A DNA stretch of 64,000 bases from Synechococcus sp. LA31 (GCF_018502385.1 NZ_CP075523.1:62001-126000), one strand, 5' to 3'. Numbered from the stretch's first letter, positions 44,355 to 54,810 are shown. The notes: generated from the letters alone by a model not told the origin. A program made the numbers and translations.

Positions 44355-47300
44355 ATGGCCAGTTCATTCCACGTTAATTACGCCGACTTACAACGGATTC
44401 TTGAGAATATCAAGATTGCCGAGCGCGAATCTGCCGGTGAGAACCTGCTCGACATCATTACAGAGGTAGCCACTGGCTCCCCTGCGATCACGGGAACAAC
44501 CTTTGTCAATGCGGCGAATCTTCCCCTGGGCCTGCGCCATGTTGATGGTAGCTACAACCAGCTGATTCCTGGATCGCCAGACGGGGTTCTCACGGGCGCG
44601 GCTGATCAATCATTTGCTCGCCTGGTTGATCCCAGCTACATCAGCGAGACCGGAAGCCCCAGCCTGGATCTCAATCCTGATCCCGCCAGTTTGCTTGAGG
44701 TCACGAACAGCAGCTATGACCCAGAGTCTCCCAACCCTCAGAACGATCCGGGCATTCATCCCAACAGTGTCGTTGATGCATCTGTTCGCACCATTTCGAA
44801 TCTGATCGTTGATCAGACCATCAGCAACCCTGCTGCTATCGCATCCGCTCTACGTTTGGCGGGTCACGAGGATCCTGATGGCCAGGCGCTCATCCTGCAT
44901 GAGCAGGCGCGTGTGCTCCTTGATCCTTTGGCCGCCGAGGCGGACCAGGCTGATGCGCGAACGGCATTAACGAATGCCCTGGCTGAAACCGGTGTCACGA
45001 TCACGTCGGATGGCTCCATTGTTGTGGAGCATCGCAGCGCTGATATCGGCCTTTCGCCGGGTAACAGCAGCTGGATGACGATTTTTGGTCAGTTCTTCGA
45101 CCACGGACTTGACCTGCTTGCCAAGGGTGGCCAGGGAACGGTGTACATCCCGCTTCAACCTGATGACCCTTTGTATGTGGAGGGCAGTTCTTCCAATTTC
45201 ATGGCTCTCACTCGAGCCTCTGGCAACCCTGGCACGAATCTGATCACACCCTGGATTGATCAGAACCAGACCTATACCTCTCATCCCTCGCATCAGGTCT
45301 TCCTGAGGGAGTATCAGCGCATTGATCGTGTCACTGGTGCTCTGCTGACCGATCCTGCTCAGCCTGAGTGGGAGGCCGGTCTCACCGTGGCCACAGGCCG
45401 CTTGCTGAACGGTGCAGACGGTGGTGTTGCGACTTGGGCTGACGTGAAGGCACAGGCACTCACCTATCTCGGCATTGCTCTGGATGACCGGGATGTGCTC
45501 AAGATCCCCCAGGTTCTGACCGATCCTTACGGTCGCTTCATTGCGGGCCAGAACGGCTATGCCCAGTTGCTCGCTGTGGATGCACAGGGTCAGCCGATCA
45601 CTGTGGAAGGCACTGCTGAGGGTGTGATTCCATCCGCGCTAAATGTGAGCCGGATTGCCCAAGCTTTCCTGGATGACATCAATCGGGCCGCTGTTCCCGT
45701 GATCGTTGATGGACAGCTGCTGCCGGATGCCGACATGGCTGTTGGCCTCTCTGACGCGGTGCCGGATGCTCGGGGTGGCTTCACGACGTACGACAACGAA
45801 CTACTGGATGCTCACTATGTGACCGGCGATGGTCGTGGTAACGAAAATATCGCCCTCACGGCCATCCATAGTGTTTTTCATGGCGAGCATAACCGTGTGC
45901 TTGAGGCCAACAAGCTCACGATTCTGCGCAGCGGTGACCTGGAGGGTATCAATGAGTGGTTGCGTATCCCCCTCGCTGACGCTGTTGAACTCACGTCCGC
46001 TCAGGCCAGTGATGCTGACCTGACTGCTTTCGCTGCTGGGCTGCAGTGGGATGGTGAACGCCTGTTCCAGGCGGCAAAATTCTCCACCGAGATGCAGTAT
46101 CAGCATATCGTTTTTGAGGAATTTGCTCGTCGAATCCAGCCAAATATTGCTCCATTCGTGTTTACCAACTCGGCAGATCTTGATGCTCGTATTGTTGCCG
46201 AGTTCGCCCACGCGGTCTACCGCTTTGGTCACTCCCAGCTGGGTGATGGAGTCGCCAGACTGGAAGCGGATCTGGCTTCTAGCGATCTCGGCCTGATTCA
46301 ATCCTTTCTCAACCCGCTGGAGTTTGCCAATAGCGGCCTCGATGCCGAGGCGGCTACAGGTGCCATTGCCCGCGGGATCACGCGTGTGGTGGATCAAGAG
46401 ATCGATGAGTTCATCGTCGAAGCGCTGCGCAACAATCTGCTAGGGGCGCCGCTTGACTTGGCCAGTCTCAACTTGGCCCGCGGACGTGAACTGGGGATCC
46501 CGTCACTGAATCAGACCCGGGCTCAGCTCTATGCGATGACCGGGGCTGTTCAGCTCAAGCCCTACACCGGCTGGACGGTTGATCCAAATCAAGCTGATTC
46601 CCATGGTTTCTTCCAACATCTGAAGAATCCGATGTCGGTGGTGAATCTCATCGCTGCCTATGGCACACACACCACTATCACAGAGGCTACAAGCGTTGAG
46701 GCCAAGCGTCGCGCCGCGATGTCCATCGTGTTCAACACGTCGCTGGATGGTCAAGTTCCCCCTCCTGATGCTCTGGATTTCCTGAGGGGTACGGGTGCGT
46801 ATGCCGACCAGGAGACGGGCATCAATGATGTGGACCTCTGGATCGGGGGTCTGGCAGAGCAGGTGAATGAATTCGGCGGCCAGCTGGGAGAAACCTTCAA
46901 CGCAGTCTTCCAATACCAGATGGAGCAGCTGCAGAACGGAGACCGCTTCTATTACCTGAGTCGTACGCAGGGGATGAACCTACTGACCCAGTTGGAGGCC
47001 ACAACCTTCTCCGATCTGGTGATGCGGAACTCGGATCTTGGCGATCCCCATGCGACCCACCTGTCTGCGCACATCATGGGTGTGCCGGATCTCATTTTAG
47101 AGCTCGATCTGAATACGGCTCAAGCCAATTACAGCGGTGATCAAGCCCTTGATGATTTGGTTGGAAGCCAAAATACAGCTGAGCAACGCGGCTCTCTAGA
47201 CCCCACGGCGTCCACGCTCTTCGATTTTCTCCTGGGGGGTGCGGCCACGAGCAAGGTTGTCCGTCAGTACGGATCTGTAGATCTTGACGGTAACGGTTTT

Positions 47301-50300
47301 GTGGATGGCAACGTCTTGCGTTTCACCGGCGGTGAACATGTTGTTCTGGGCGGAACAGAGGGGAATGATGCCATCTATGGCGATAAGGGCATCGATACGC
47401 TATGGGGCGATGGCGGTGATGACTATCTCAATGCCGGCATGGAGTCTGATCAGGTCTTTGGCGGCGACGGCGATGACATTATTATTGATCCCTTCGGTGA
47501 TGATTTTCTCCGTGGTGAAAATGGAGATGACGTGATCGTCAATGGTGCTGGCCTTGATGTTGATTTTGGCGGTGCGGGTCAAGACGCGATGTTTGCCGTC
47601 GTTGATAGCACTGAAATGTTTGCCGGTGAGGATAACGACTTTATGCGTGGCGGTTCAGCTCCTGATCTCATGATGGGAGGTGAGGGCGACGACTGGATGG
47701 AGGGTGGCGAAGGCTTTGATTACATGGCTGGCGAAAATTCGGAGCTGTTCTTTAACAGCCCCATTGTTGGTCATGACATCATGAATGGCCAAGGTAACGA
47801 TACTGATTATGATGGTGAAAATGGCGATGATATTATGGTTCAGGGCGTAGGCATTCAGCGCAATAATGGTATGAACGGCTTTGACTGGGCTATTCATAAG
47901 GGCGATCCCGTTGCGGCTGATACGGACCTTACGCCGCAGATCCCCGGTCTAGTTGAAATCCCAGATGCTGCCTTGGCGGTGATACTGCGTGACCGTTTTG
48001 ATTCTGTTGAAGGCTTATCGGGCTGGAAGTATGACGACTATCTGAGGGGATCTGTTCGTTCCATTGACCAGAATCCCTGGTTCCAGAACCAGCTCACACA
48101 GGCTGGTGTCGACAGGATTCGTGGCCTGCGCGCTGTGCTTGGTGGTGAAGATCTTGCTGATCCAGATGCTGTTGCCTTCGGTGACCCCAATATCGATGGG
48201 AATTCGGACGGCCAGATCTTCCTCGGCGGTGATGGCAGTGACACCATTATGGGTGGAGTTGGCGATGATCTCATTGATGGTGATGCCTGGCTCAATGTGC
48301 GTATAGAGGGGACTCGTAAAGACGGTTCTTATTTTACGGTCGACAGCCTTAGCGATTTGTTCGTTGATCTCGTTTCAGGGGCCATTGATCCTGGTGAGAT
48401 GCATGCTGTGCGTGAGATTCTGTATGACGATCGCGCTGACGGCTCTAACCCCGATGATGTCAATCTCGATGTCGCTGTCTTCCAGGACCTGAGGGACAAT
48501 TACGACATTGCTTTTGACGCAGACGGTGCTGTCATTGTGTCGCATCTGAATGTTTCCGCGGGCCTGCAGAGTGACGGGACGGATCGGCTTCGCAATATTG
48601 AGGTCGCACGTTTCGCCGATCAGGATCTGCGGCTGGTTAATGATCCTGCACTCTCTTCGGGTCTGCTGGCAACCACGGAGCTGTCGACAACTGGCATTTT
48701 CGGTTTCTTCGGTGCCGCTAACCGCGTTGGCCTTGCCGCTCCTGCCCTTTTTGACGCGAATAACGTCACACCTGGTAATCCGCTAGGGCTTGTTGATCCA
48801 AGCTCAGTTTCTGTTTCCTTCTTTGATGCCGCTGATTCTGCCACTGCGCTGCCGCTCTCGGCTGCCGGTGAGCTGGTGTTGGCCGCCACGCCCGGCCGGC
48901 AGCTGTCGATGACAGCCAGCTATATCGATGCAGCTGGTTTCACTAATACCTTTGAGGCACCCATCTTCAATGCAATTGTTGGCACTGCTTCTGCCAATAC
49001 GCTGACGGGTACGGCTGATCTGGATTATATCTTTGGTGGTGCAGGAGCTGATATTCTGCTCGGTAATGGTGGTGATGACTATCTCTCTGGTGGCGTTGGT
49101 TCCGATCTGCTCAATGGCGGTGACGGTGTTGACCTTGCCAACTTTGCCGGAGTGGCCACTAGTCTTTTCAACGCGGCTAATCCTCCAGCACAGGCAGTTG
49201 TGGATGCCAGATTCGACCTGAATGGCGTCAACCTTACGGTCTCAACTCTCACCGGCGGTCTTGACACGCTTGTATCGATTGAACGCCTGCGCTTCAGTGA
49301 TGGCGTCTTTGATCTTGTCGCTGGTGCCACCAACGCTGCTGATGATCTGATTTATAGCGGTGAGCAGCGTGCGTTGCTGTTTGGTGGTGGTGGTGATGAC
49401 CATCTGCGTGGCGGAGCTGACGATGATGTTTTCACCTACACCGCAGCCGGCACGATTGTCGAGAACGCCAGTAGCGGCGGCGGCCGCGATTCTGTTGACG
49501 GTGGTGCTAACCGTGAGCTTGGTGATCGCCTGGTGATTCAAGGTGATAACACCACAGAGACGTTCCGTGTGATTGCCGTGGCAGGGGATGTCAATGCATC
49601 ACACCGTGCTGATTTAGCGGCGGCAGGTTTTGCGGCCATCGCTGACACTACCGAGATCGTGATTCTTCGGGGTACCGGTAATCTGTCTGCTATTGCGCCA
49701 CTGACGACCGATAACTTTGCCGTCATCGCTGAAGTGATAGAGATTGAAGAGTTAACGATTAATGTGAGTGGTGCTGGCCGAACTGGTACCCAACGTGTTC
49801 AGGTGATTGGTGACTTTAATCCCACCAGCCTGCGCACCAACACCATCACGATCAGTAGTGATGGCGCTGGCGTTGATGTTGATGTGACCAGCCTTGAATC
49901 CGATCACCGTGTTGTGCTTGATGCCGGCACGATCCTTGGTCAGCGCCCTCAGGATGTTGTTCAGACAGCTGCGAACGAAATCATGAAAGCTGATCCCATG
50001 ACGCCTGATCAGAACAATGAACTTGCTGATGGCAACGTGTCTGCATCGCTCACCTTGCGAGACGCCCAGGATCTTCTTGATCTTGTGCGTGGGATTGCCC
50101 CAGAGCGTCTCGATCCCGAGAATGCCGATGCGGTTGGTGTTCGTGATCTGGCTGGCGCTGAGAACAATCGCGCCAATGCCTCCTTCGGTGCAGCGAACGA
50201 ACCGTTCATTCGTCTCACTGAAGCGCGATTTGGCGCTGTTGACCCCGCCTCTGGCACCGCTGAGATCAACCCGATCTTCGCTGGGCTCGACCCCCGCCTG

Positions 50301-53300
50301 ATTTCCAACAGTGTGGCGACCCAGCAGCCGCAGACTCCCCCCAGCAGACAGGCGAACCTGTTCTGGATGTCCTTTGCCCAGTATTTCGACCACGGCCTCG
50401 ACTTCGTTGTGAAGGGTGGCAATGGGACCATTCCCATCGGCGGCGTCGGTTCTGGTGGTGCCGATAACCCTGCAGATCTCACGCGGGCAACGATCACCGG
50501 TTGGGATGCTGATGGCCCGCAGCACCTCAACCAGACATCCCCCTTCGTTGATCAAAACCAGGCTTATGGCTCCACTGCCCTGGTTGGTCAATTCCTGCGT
50601 GAATCCGACGGCGCGCGTGGTTTGGGATCTCATTTGATGTCAGGTGGCGATGATCCTTCCGCTCCCGGATTCAAGTTGCTGCCGACACTGCGCACACTGC
50701 TGGACCACCACATCGCAGCTCAGACTATTTTCACTGGCACCAAGCTTGGTGACTTGACCCTGACGGAGTACTACCCCGCTCTGATCAACGCTGACACCTC
50801 TGACTACGACTCGGCTGTCATCGCCGAGCTCAACCGTGATTTTCTCGGATCGGGCTACTCCCTGCTTGTTGATCTCAACCCATTTGTCTCGCCTCTCGAG
50901 CATGTTGTCGCTGGTGACGGCAGGCCGAACGAGAATGTCGCCCTCTCTTCGATTCACTCGATCTGGGCGCGTAATCACAACTATCACGTTGACCAACTAA
51001 CGGAGCTCTACTCAGCGGCTGGTCTTGATGTTACGCCGGAGGAGGTCTTCCAGGCAGCCAAAACTATCAACGAAACGGAGTATCAGCGCATCATCTTTAC
51101 TGAGTTTGCCGAGATTCTGTTGGGGAGTGCTGGGATACGTGGTTCTGGCGAGCACGGCTTCGATGATTATCAACCGGCTACGGACGCCCGCATTAGCCAC
51201 GAGTTTGCAGCAATGGCCTATCGCGTGGGCCACACTATGATTGCTGACGATTTCACGATCCTTGATGCTGACGGGCAGCCAGTGCGCGTGCCGCTGGTGG
51301 ATCTTTTCCTCAACCCCACCAATGAGGCGGGGGCCTTCACGTTTGACCCTGATGGTCCAGGCTCTGCGGCGCCCCTCACCGGCGATGCCGCGCTGAGTGT
51401 CTTGGCCTCTAGGGGTTACACCCCCGTGCCTGGCTATGAGCAGCTTGGCGTTGCCCGCATCCTCGGAGGTATGGCTCTGCAGCCTGCTGAGGAGGTTGAT
51501 CCGCAGGTGGTCGATGCCGTTCGCAACGATTTGGTGCGGGTGCGTGCTGATCTGGCTGCCTTCAATATCGCCAGGGGCTGGGATCTTGGCCTCGGCACGC
51601 TCAATCAGGTCAAGTCCGGCTTGCTTGCTTCCTCTAATCCTTATGTGCAGGAAGCCATCAGCTTTGTGGGTCTTGAGAGCATGACTCCCTACGCCAGCTG
51701 GGAGGATTTCCAGCTCCGTAATGGTCTTGCTGATGCGGAGCTGGAGCGGTTGCGTTCCGCCTATCCCGACCTTGAGATTCTGGCCACCGACGTGGAGGCC
51801 TTCCGTCAGTTCAATCCTGATGTACACCTGTTGATCCAGGACGACGGCAGTGCCTTGGTTTCGGGTATTGATCGCGTTGATGCCTGGGTGGGCGGTCTGG
51901 CTGAGCAGAAATTCGAGGATTCACTGCTGGGCTCCACCTTTTGGACCATCATTCATGAACAACTGGATCGTCTGCAGGAGGGTGATCGCTTCTACTACCT
52001 CTCTAGGGTCGATGACCTCGACTTTTATGAGGCCTGGGCCAAGGAACAGAGCTTTGCCGACATTGTTGAGCGCAATACTGGCCTCACAGGTCTACCCAAA
52101 GATATTTTTGCAGTCTCTGATTCCGAAGTATTAGTTGGATTGCCTGCTGCGGATGGGGCTCCTGCAGACGGTGGCGCTCCTGCTCCTGTCGATCCTGACC
52201 CCGCCGATGGGCTTTTGACTGACGCTGAATCCGATGTTGTGGCTAAGGCTTTGCATCTCGGGCTGAGTTTGCACAAGCTTCCGGATTTCACCGGCGATCA
52301 ATCGAATGAGCTCGTGCTGCGCCCCTTCGGTTCACAGGCTGAGCGCTCCGCTCAGTTCTACCTGATGCTCACGGCTGAGTCGTTGCGCGATGCCAGCATC
52401 GACACCCTGGATGTCACCTTCGACCTTGGTGACGACTTCCTCAATGTCTTTGAGCTCAGTGGGGAGCAGATCTTCTTCTCCGATGACCTTGCTGTGCAGC
52501 GTCGCGTCCAGCTTGATGGCAGCACCCTTCGTTTTGAAGGTGCTGGTCTGGGCGCCATGGGCGCTGGCCAGGGCATCTCGGAAAAAGCTCCGATTGCCGT
52601 GATCTCTCTCACCCCGCGCGATGATCTTGACCAGCAGATCCTTGCTGAGCGGCTGGCCGATCGCTACGGCTTTACGAACTCTGAATCCTGGCAGCAATCG
52701 CTGCAGTTCAGTGTTGCTGCCAATGTTCATGAGATCATGTTCTCTGACCTCATGTCGCTCGGTGATCTCGGCGGCGAGGCGGCCTTGCTCACCGATGAGC
52801 TTCAGCTGATTGCCCGTGCTGCGCAGGTGGATCTGTTGACGGATGATGTCTTCGCCTTGGGGACTGAGCGCCAGGTAATCAAGCCGGGTGAAGGAGGATT
52901 CACCAATCTGATTCGTTCAGGAGACACTCTAGAGCGCACCACACAGTGGCGTAATGAAGGTGAATTTACCCTTCAGGATCTGTCGCTCACTGACCTCAGC
53001 CAGGCTGGCGTTGCCACCTCTAAGAGCTGGATTGCAGGTGGTTCAGACGCCTTGGCTGTTGGTGCTACAGCCGAGATCACCACAGAGATCAATGTGTACG
53101 GTGATGCTGGATCGGTTCTTGACAGTGCAGCCCTCGGCTTCCAAATTGACGCGCTCGGTGGCTATCACTGGGATACGGCTGCCATGTCTGCATTCCAGCA
53201 GAAAAATCTGGTCACCTACCAGGCCGACCTCAACTATGACGGTCGCGTCAGCATGAAAGACTTGGCCTTCCTGAATGCAGGTGTCAGCCGTGGTTACAGC

Positions 53301-53618
53301 CGTGATGTTGATGCCAACTTTGATGGTGCCCTCGATATCAATGATCTCGCGGTGATTGATGCCGAATGGGGGCAAAGCCTGCATCAGGGTGAAGGTCAGT
53401 ACTTAGGTTCTGATTCCATGTCTATGGCTGATCTCTCTCAACAGGGCATGCAGCAGTGGGACAGCTCAGCCTTCATTGGCCAAAACGCCATTGAAGCGGA
53501 GCAGCAGGTGCCGGATCCTGTTGCTGAATCCACGGGCACTCTCGTGACGGTGCAGGGCTTTGACGCGCTCCTTACTCAGCTGGAGCAGCAGCAGACTCAG
53601 CAGTACGACATGACTTAA
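44355..53618 (+). CDS. Giant dual-domain haem peroxidase with RTX, cohesin-like and dockerin-like modules
   Basis: A 3087-residue protein without signal peptide, fitting type I export. Peroxidase domain 1 (about 150-900) has F-F-D-H-G-L-D (distal His250), G-E-H-N-R (510-514) and R-F-G-H-S (proximal His626). RTX blocks follow at about 995-1130, 1289-1312, 1555-1595 and 1665-1690, with G-G-x-G-x-D repeats. Peroxidase domain 2 (about 1880-2600) has Y-F-D-H-G-L-D (His2013), A-R-N-H-N (Arg2206) and R-V-G-H-T (His2293). A cohesin-like module covers about 2630-2755. Residues 2957-3007 hold two EF-hand loops, L-N-Y-D-G-R-V-S-M-K-D-L and V-D-A-N-F-D-G-A-L-D-I-N-D-L, spaced as in dockerin type I. It probably oxidises substrates at the cell surface with H2O2. 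Confidence 0.85.
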   Translation: MASSFHVNYADLQRILENIKIAERESAGENLLDIITEVATGSPAITGTTFVNAANLPLGLRHVDGSYNQLIPGSPDGVLTGAADQSFARLVDPSYISETGSPSLDLNPDPASLLEVTNSSYDPESPNPQNDPGIHPNSVVDASVRTISNLIVDQTISNPAAIASALRLAGHEDPDGQALILHEQARVLLDPLAAEADQADARTALTNALAETGVTITSDGSIVVEHRSADIGLSPGNSSWMTIFGQFFDHGLDLLAKGGQGTVYIPLQPDDPLYVEGSSSNFMALTRASGNPGTNLITPWIDQNQTYTSHPSHQVFLREYQRIDRVTGALLTDPAQPEWEAGLTVATGRLLNGADGGVATWADVKAQALTYLGIALDDRDVLKIPQVLTDPYGRFIAGQNGYAQLLAVDAQGQPITVEGTAEGVIPSALNVSRIAQAFLDDINRAAVPVIVDGQLLPDADMAVGLSDAVPDARGGFTTYDNELLDAHYVTGDGRGNENIALTAIHSVFHGEHNRVLEANKLTILRSGDLEGINEWLRIPLADAVELTSAQASDADLTAFAAGLQWDGERLFQAAKFSTEMQYQHIVFEEFARRIQPNIAPFVFTNSADLDARIVAEFAHAVYRFGHSQLGDGVARLEADLASSDLGLIQSFLNPLEFANSGLDAEAATGAIARGITRVVDQEIDEFIVEALRNNLLGAPLDLASLNLARGRELGIPSLNQTRAQLYAMTGAVQLKPYTGWTVDPNQADSHGFFQHLKNPMSVVNLIAAYGTHTTITEATSVEAKRRAAMSIVFNTSLDGQVPPPDALDFLRGTGAYADQETGINDVDLWIGGLAEQVNEFGGQLGETFNAVFQYQMEQLQNGDRFYYLSRTQGMNLLTQLEATTFSDLVMRNSDLGDPHATHLSAHIMGVPDLILELDLNTAQANYSGDQALDDLVGSQNTAEQRGSLDPTASTLFDFLLGGAATSKVVRQYGSVDLDGNGFVDGNVLRFTGGEHVVLGGTEGNDAIYGDKGIDTLWGDGGDDYLNAGMESDQVFGGDGDDIIIDPFGDDFLRGENGDDVIVNGAGLDVDFGGAGQDAMFAVVDSTEMFAGEDNDFMRGGSAPDLMMGGEGDDWMEGGEGFDYMAGENSELFFNSPIVGHDIMNGQGNDTDYDGENGDDIMVQGVGIQRNNGMNGFDWAIHKGDPVAADTDLTPQIPGLVEIPDAALAVILRDRFDSVEGLSGWKYDDYLRGSVRSIDQNPWFQNQLTQAGVDRIRGLRAVLGGEDLADPDAVAFGDPNIDGNSDGQIFLGGDGSDTIMGGVGDDLIDGDAWLNVRIEGTRKDGSYFTVDSLSDLFVDLVSGAIDPGEMHAVREILYDDRADGSNPDDVNLDVAVFQDLRDNYDIAFDADGAVIVSHLNVSAGLQSDGTDRLRNIEVARFADQDLRLVNDPALSSGLLATTELSTTGIFGFFGAANRVGLAAPALFDANNVTPGNPLGLVDPSSVSVSFFDAADSATALPLSAAGELVLAATPGRQLSMTASYIDAAGFTNTFEAPIFNAIVGTASANTLTGTADLDYIFGGAGADILLGNGGDDYLSGGVGSDLLNGGDGVDLANFAGVATSLFNAANPPAQAVVDARFDLNGVNLTVSTLTGGLDTLVSIERLRFSDGVFDLVAGATNAADDLIYSGEQRALLFGGGGDDHLRGGADDDVFTYTAAGTIVENASSGGGRDSVDGGANRELGDRLVIQGDNTTETFRVIAVAGDVNASHRADLAAAGFAAIADTTEIVILRGTGNLSAIAPLTTDNFAVIAEVIEIEELTINVSGAGRTGTQRVQVIGDFNPTSLRTNTITISSDGAGVDVDVTSLESDHRVVLDAGTILGQRPQDVVQTAANEIMKADPMTPDQNNELADGNVSASLTLRDAQDLLDLVRGIAPERLDPENADAVGVRDLAGAENNRANASFGAANEPFIRLTEARFGAVDPASGTAEINPIFAGLDPRLISNSVATQQPQTPPSRQANLFWMSFAQYFDHGLDFVVKGGNGTIPIGGVGSGGADNPADLTRATITGWDADGPQHLNQTSPFVDQNQAYGSTALVGQFLRESDGARGLGSHLMSGGDDPSAPGFKLLPTLRTLLDHHIAAQTIFTGTKLGDLTLTEYYPALINADTSDYDSAVIAELNRDFLGSGYSLLVDLNPFVSPLEHVVAGDGRPNENVALSSIHSIWARNHNYHVDQLTELYSAAGLDVTPEEVFQAAKTINETEYQRIIFTEFAEILLGSAGIRGSGEHGFDDYQPATDARISHEFAAMAYRVGHTMIADDFTILDADGQPVRVPLVDLFLNPTNEAGAFTFDPDGPGSAAPLTGDAALSVLASRGYTPVPGYEQLGVARILGGMALQPAEEVDPQVVDAVRNDLVRVRADLAAFNIARGWDLGLGTLNQVKSGLLASSNPYVQEAISFVGLESMTPYASWEDFQLRNGLADAELERLRSAYPDLEILATDVEAFRQFNPDVHLLIQDDGSALVSGIDRVDAWVGGLAEQKFEDSLLGSTFWTIIHEQLDRLQEGDRFYYLSRVDDLDFYEAWAKEQSFADIVERNTGLTGLPKDIFAVSDSEVLVGLPAADGAPADGGAPAPVDPDPADGLLTDAESDVVAKALHLGLSLHKLPDFTGDQSNELVLRPFGSQAERSAQFYLMLTAESLRDASIDTLDVTFDLGDDFLNVFELSGEQIFFSDDLAVQRRVQLDGSTLRFEGAGLGAMGAGQGISEKAPIAVISLTPRDDLDQQILAERLADRYGFTNSESWQQSLQFSVAANVHEIMFSDLMSLGDLGGEAALLTDELQLIARAAQVDLLTDDVFALGTERQVIKPGEGGFTNLIRSGDTLERTTQWRNEGEFTLQDLSLTDLSQAGVATSKSWIAGGSDALAVGATAEITTEINVYGDAGSVLDSAALGFQIDALGGYHWDTAAMSAFQQKNLVTYQADLNYDGRVSMKDLAFLNAGVSRGYSRDVDANFDGALDINDLAVIDAEWGQSLHQGEGQYLGSDSMSMADLSQQGMQQWDSSAFIGQNAIEAEQQVPDPVAESTGTLVTVQGFDALLTQLEQQQTQQYDMT

Positions 53619-53625
53619 CGGCGAT

Positions 53626-53653
53626 AGCCCCTCAGCCTTAGGGCTGAGGGGCT
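53626..53653 (+). terminator. Terminator of the giant peroxidase gene
   Basis: The stem AGCCCCTCAGCC-TTA-GGGCTGAGGGGCT has at least 11 paired bases and is followed by TCTCGTCTT. It sits eight bases beyond the stop codon. Confidence 0.8.
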
Positions 53654-53760
53654 TCTCGTCTTCAGAAGCTGGTTAACAGATCGATGCAGGAGGGTGGCGA
53701 CTCCTGCATCGATTGTTTTGTGTCCTTCAGCGATTGATCTGTGTTGGAGGGTTCCGAGCT

Positions 53761-53766
53761 GCTAGG
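53761..53766. repeat. Left target-site duplication GCTAGG of IS481 element
   Basis: GCTAGG directly precedes the TGT end of the element and recurs at 54811-54816 after its ACA end. The six-base direct repeat fits the insertion footprint of IS481-type transposases. Confidence 0.8.
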
Positions 53767-54810
53767 TGTTCAGTCTCAGCAGGTTGGTCAGCTGACAAGA
53801 AGGTGTGAGGCCGCTACGGGTTGAGGTGCGACCCAGCAACCCAGACCTCACGCCCCATGCATAGCCATCCCAATGCCCGACTGACACAGAAGAGCCGTCT
53901 CAGGCTCGTCAATCAACACCTCCAAGACCGTCGTCCCCTCGCTGAACTGGCTGCAGAAGCAGGCATCAGTCTCCGCTGCGCCTACAAGTGGCTGGCCCGC
54001 TACCGCTCAGGTGGTGCTGCTTCTCTGGCTGATCGACGGAGTGTTCGCCGCACCCAGCGGCGGACGCTCGATCCGCGGCAACTGCAGCAGGCCGTGGATC
54101 TCCGTCACCAACGCCTCCACCTCCGCCACATCGCCAGGCTTCTGGTCGCACCCTTCTCCACCGTGGCCAGGGTGCTCAACCGCCTTGGTCTGGGGCGGTT
54201 GCGGAATCTCGAGCCCAAACCTCCAGTCCAGCGCTACGAGCGGGAGCATCCCGGAGAGCTGATCCATATCGACGTCAAAAAGCTCGCCCGCTTTCGCAAA
54301 GTCGGTCACCGCATCACTGGCAACCGCCAGCAGGGCCGCTCCACGGGCGTTGGCTACGACCGCGTCCACGTCGCCATTGATGACGCCACACGGCTTGCTT
54401 ATGTCGAGGTGCTCGCGGACGAGCAGCAGGCCACGGCCATTGGCTTTATGAGCCGAGCTGTGGCTTGGTTCAACAGTCAGGGCGTCGAGTGCCGGCAGGT
54501 CATGTCTGACAACGGTCCCGCCTACGTCTCACGCAGCTTTGCCAAGGCGTGCAAGGTCCTGGGCCTCAGGCACATCCGCACCAGGCCCTACACGCCGAGG
54601 ACCAACGGCAAAGCCGAACGGTTCATCCAGACCCTGTGCCGGGAATGGGCCTACGGGATGCCGTTCCAGAACTCAGAAGAACGCAATCAGTGGCTGCCTC
54701 GCTACCTGTCGATCTATAACCGTCTCAGGAAGCACACAGCACTCGGCGGCCGATCACCTCAGCAGCGGCTCAACGAGCTGCTCTGCTGATCAACGTGGTG
54801 AGACACAACA
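53767..54810 (+). mobile_element. IS481-family insertion sequence, complete
   Basis: A 1044-bp element with imperfect terminal inverted repeats of about 28 bases: the left end TGTTCAGTCTCAGCAGGTTG pairs with the reverse complement of the right end, TGTTGTGTCTCACCACGTTG. It begins TGT and ends ACA, is flanked by GCTAGG duplications, and contains one intact transposase. It lies between the giant peroxidase gene and polA and disrupts neither. Intact ends and duplication suggest recent movement. Confidence 0.85.
53857..54789 (+). CDS. IS481-family transposase
   Basis: A 310-residue transposase starting at ATG 53857 (an earlier in-frame TTG at 53821 is less likely). The N-terminal helix-turn-helix has A-G-I-S-L-R-C-A-Y-K-W-L. 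The DDE catalytic residues are in L-I-H-I-D-V-K-K-L, V-M-S-D-N-G-P-A-Y and N-G-K-A-E-R-F-I-Q-T. The protein appears full length and undamaged, so the element could be active. Confidence 0.93.
   Translation: MHSHPNARLTQKSRLRLVNQHLQDRRPLAELAAEAGISLRCAYKWLARYRSGGAASLADRRSVRRTQRRTLDPRQLQQAVDLRHQRLHLRHIARLLVAPFSTVARVLNRLGLGRLRNLEPKPPVQRYEREHPGELIHIDVKKLARFRKVGHRITGNRQQGRSTGVGYDRVHVAIDDATRLAYVEVLADEQQATAIGFMSRAVAWFNSQGVECRQVMSDNGPAYVSRSFAKACKVLGLRHIRTRPYTPRTNGKAERFIQTLCREWAYGMPFQNSEERNQWLPRYLSIYNRLRKHTALGGRSPQQRLNELLC

Noticed and set aside
47340-49440. Regular short repeats that could suggest a tandem-repeat array
   Set aside because: They encode RTX nonapeptides of the giant peroxidase; no separate DNA repeat array is needed.
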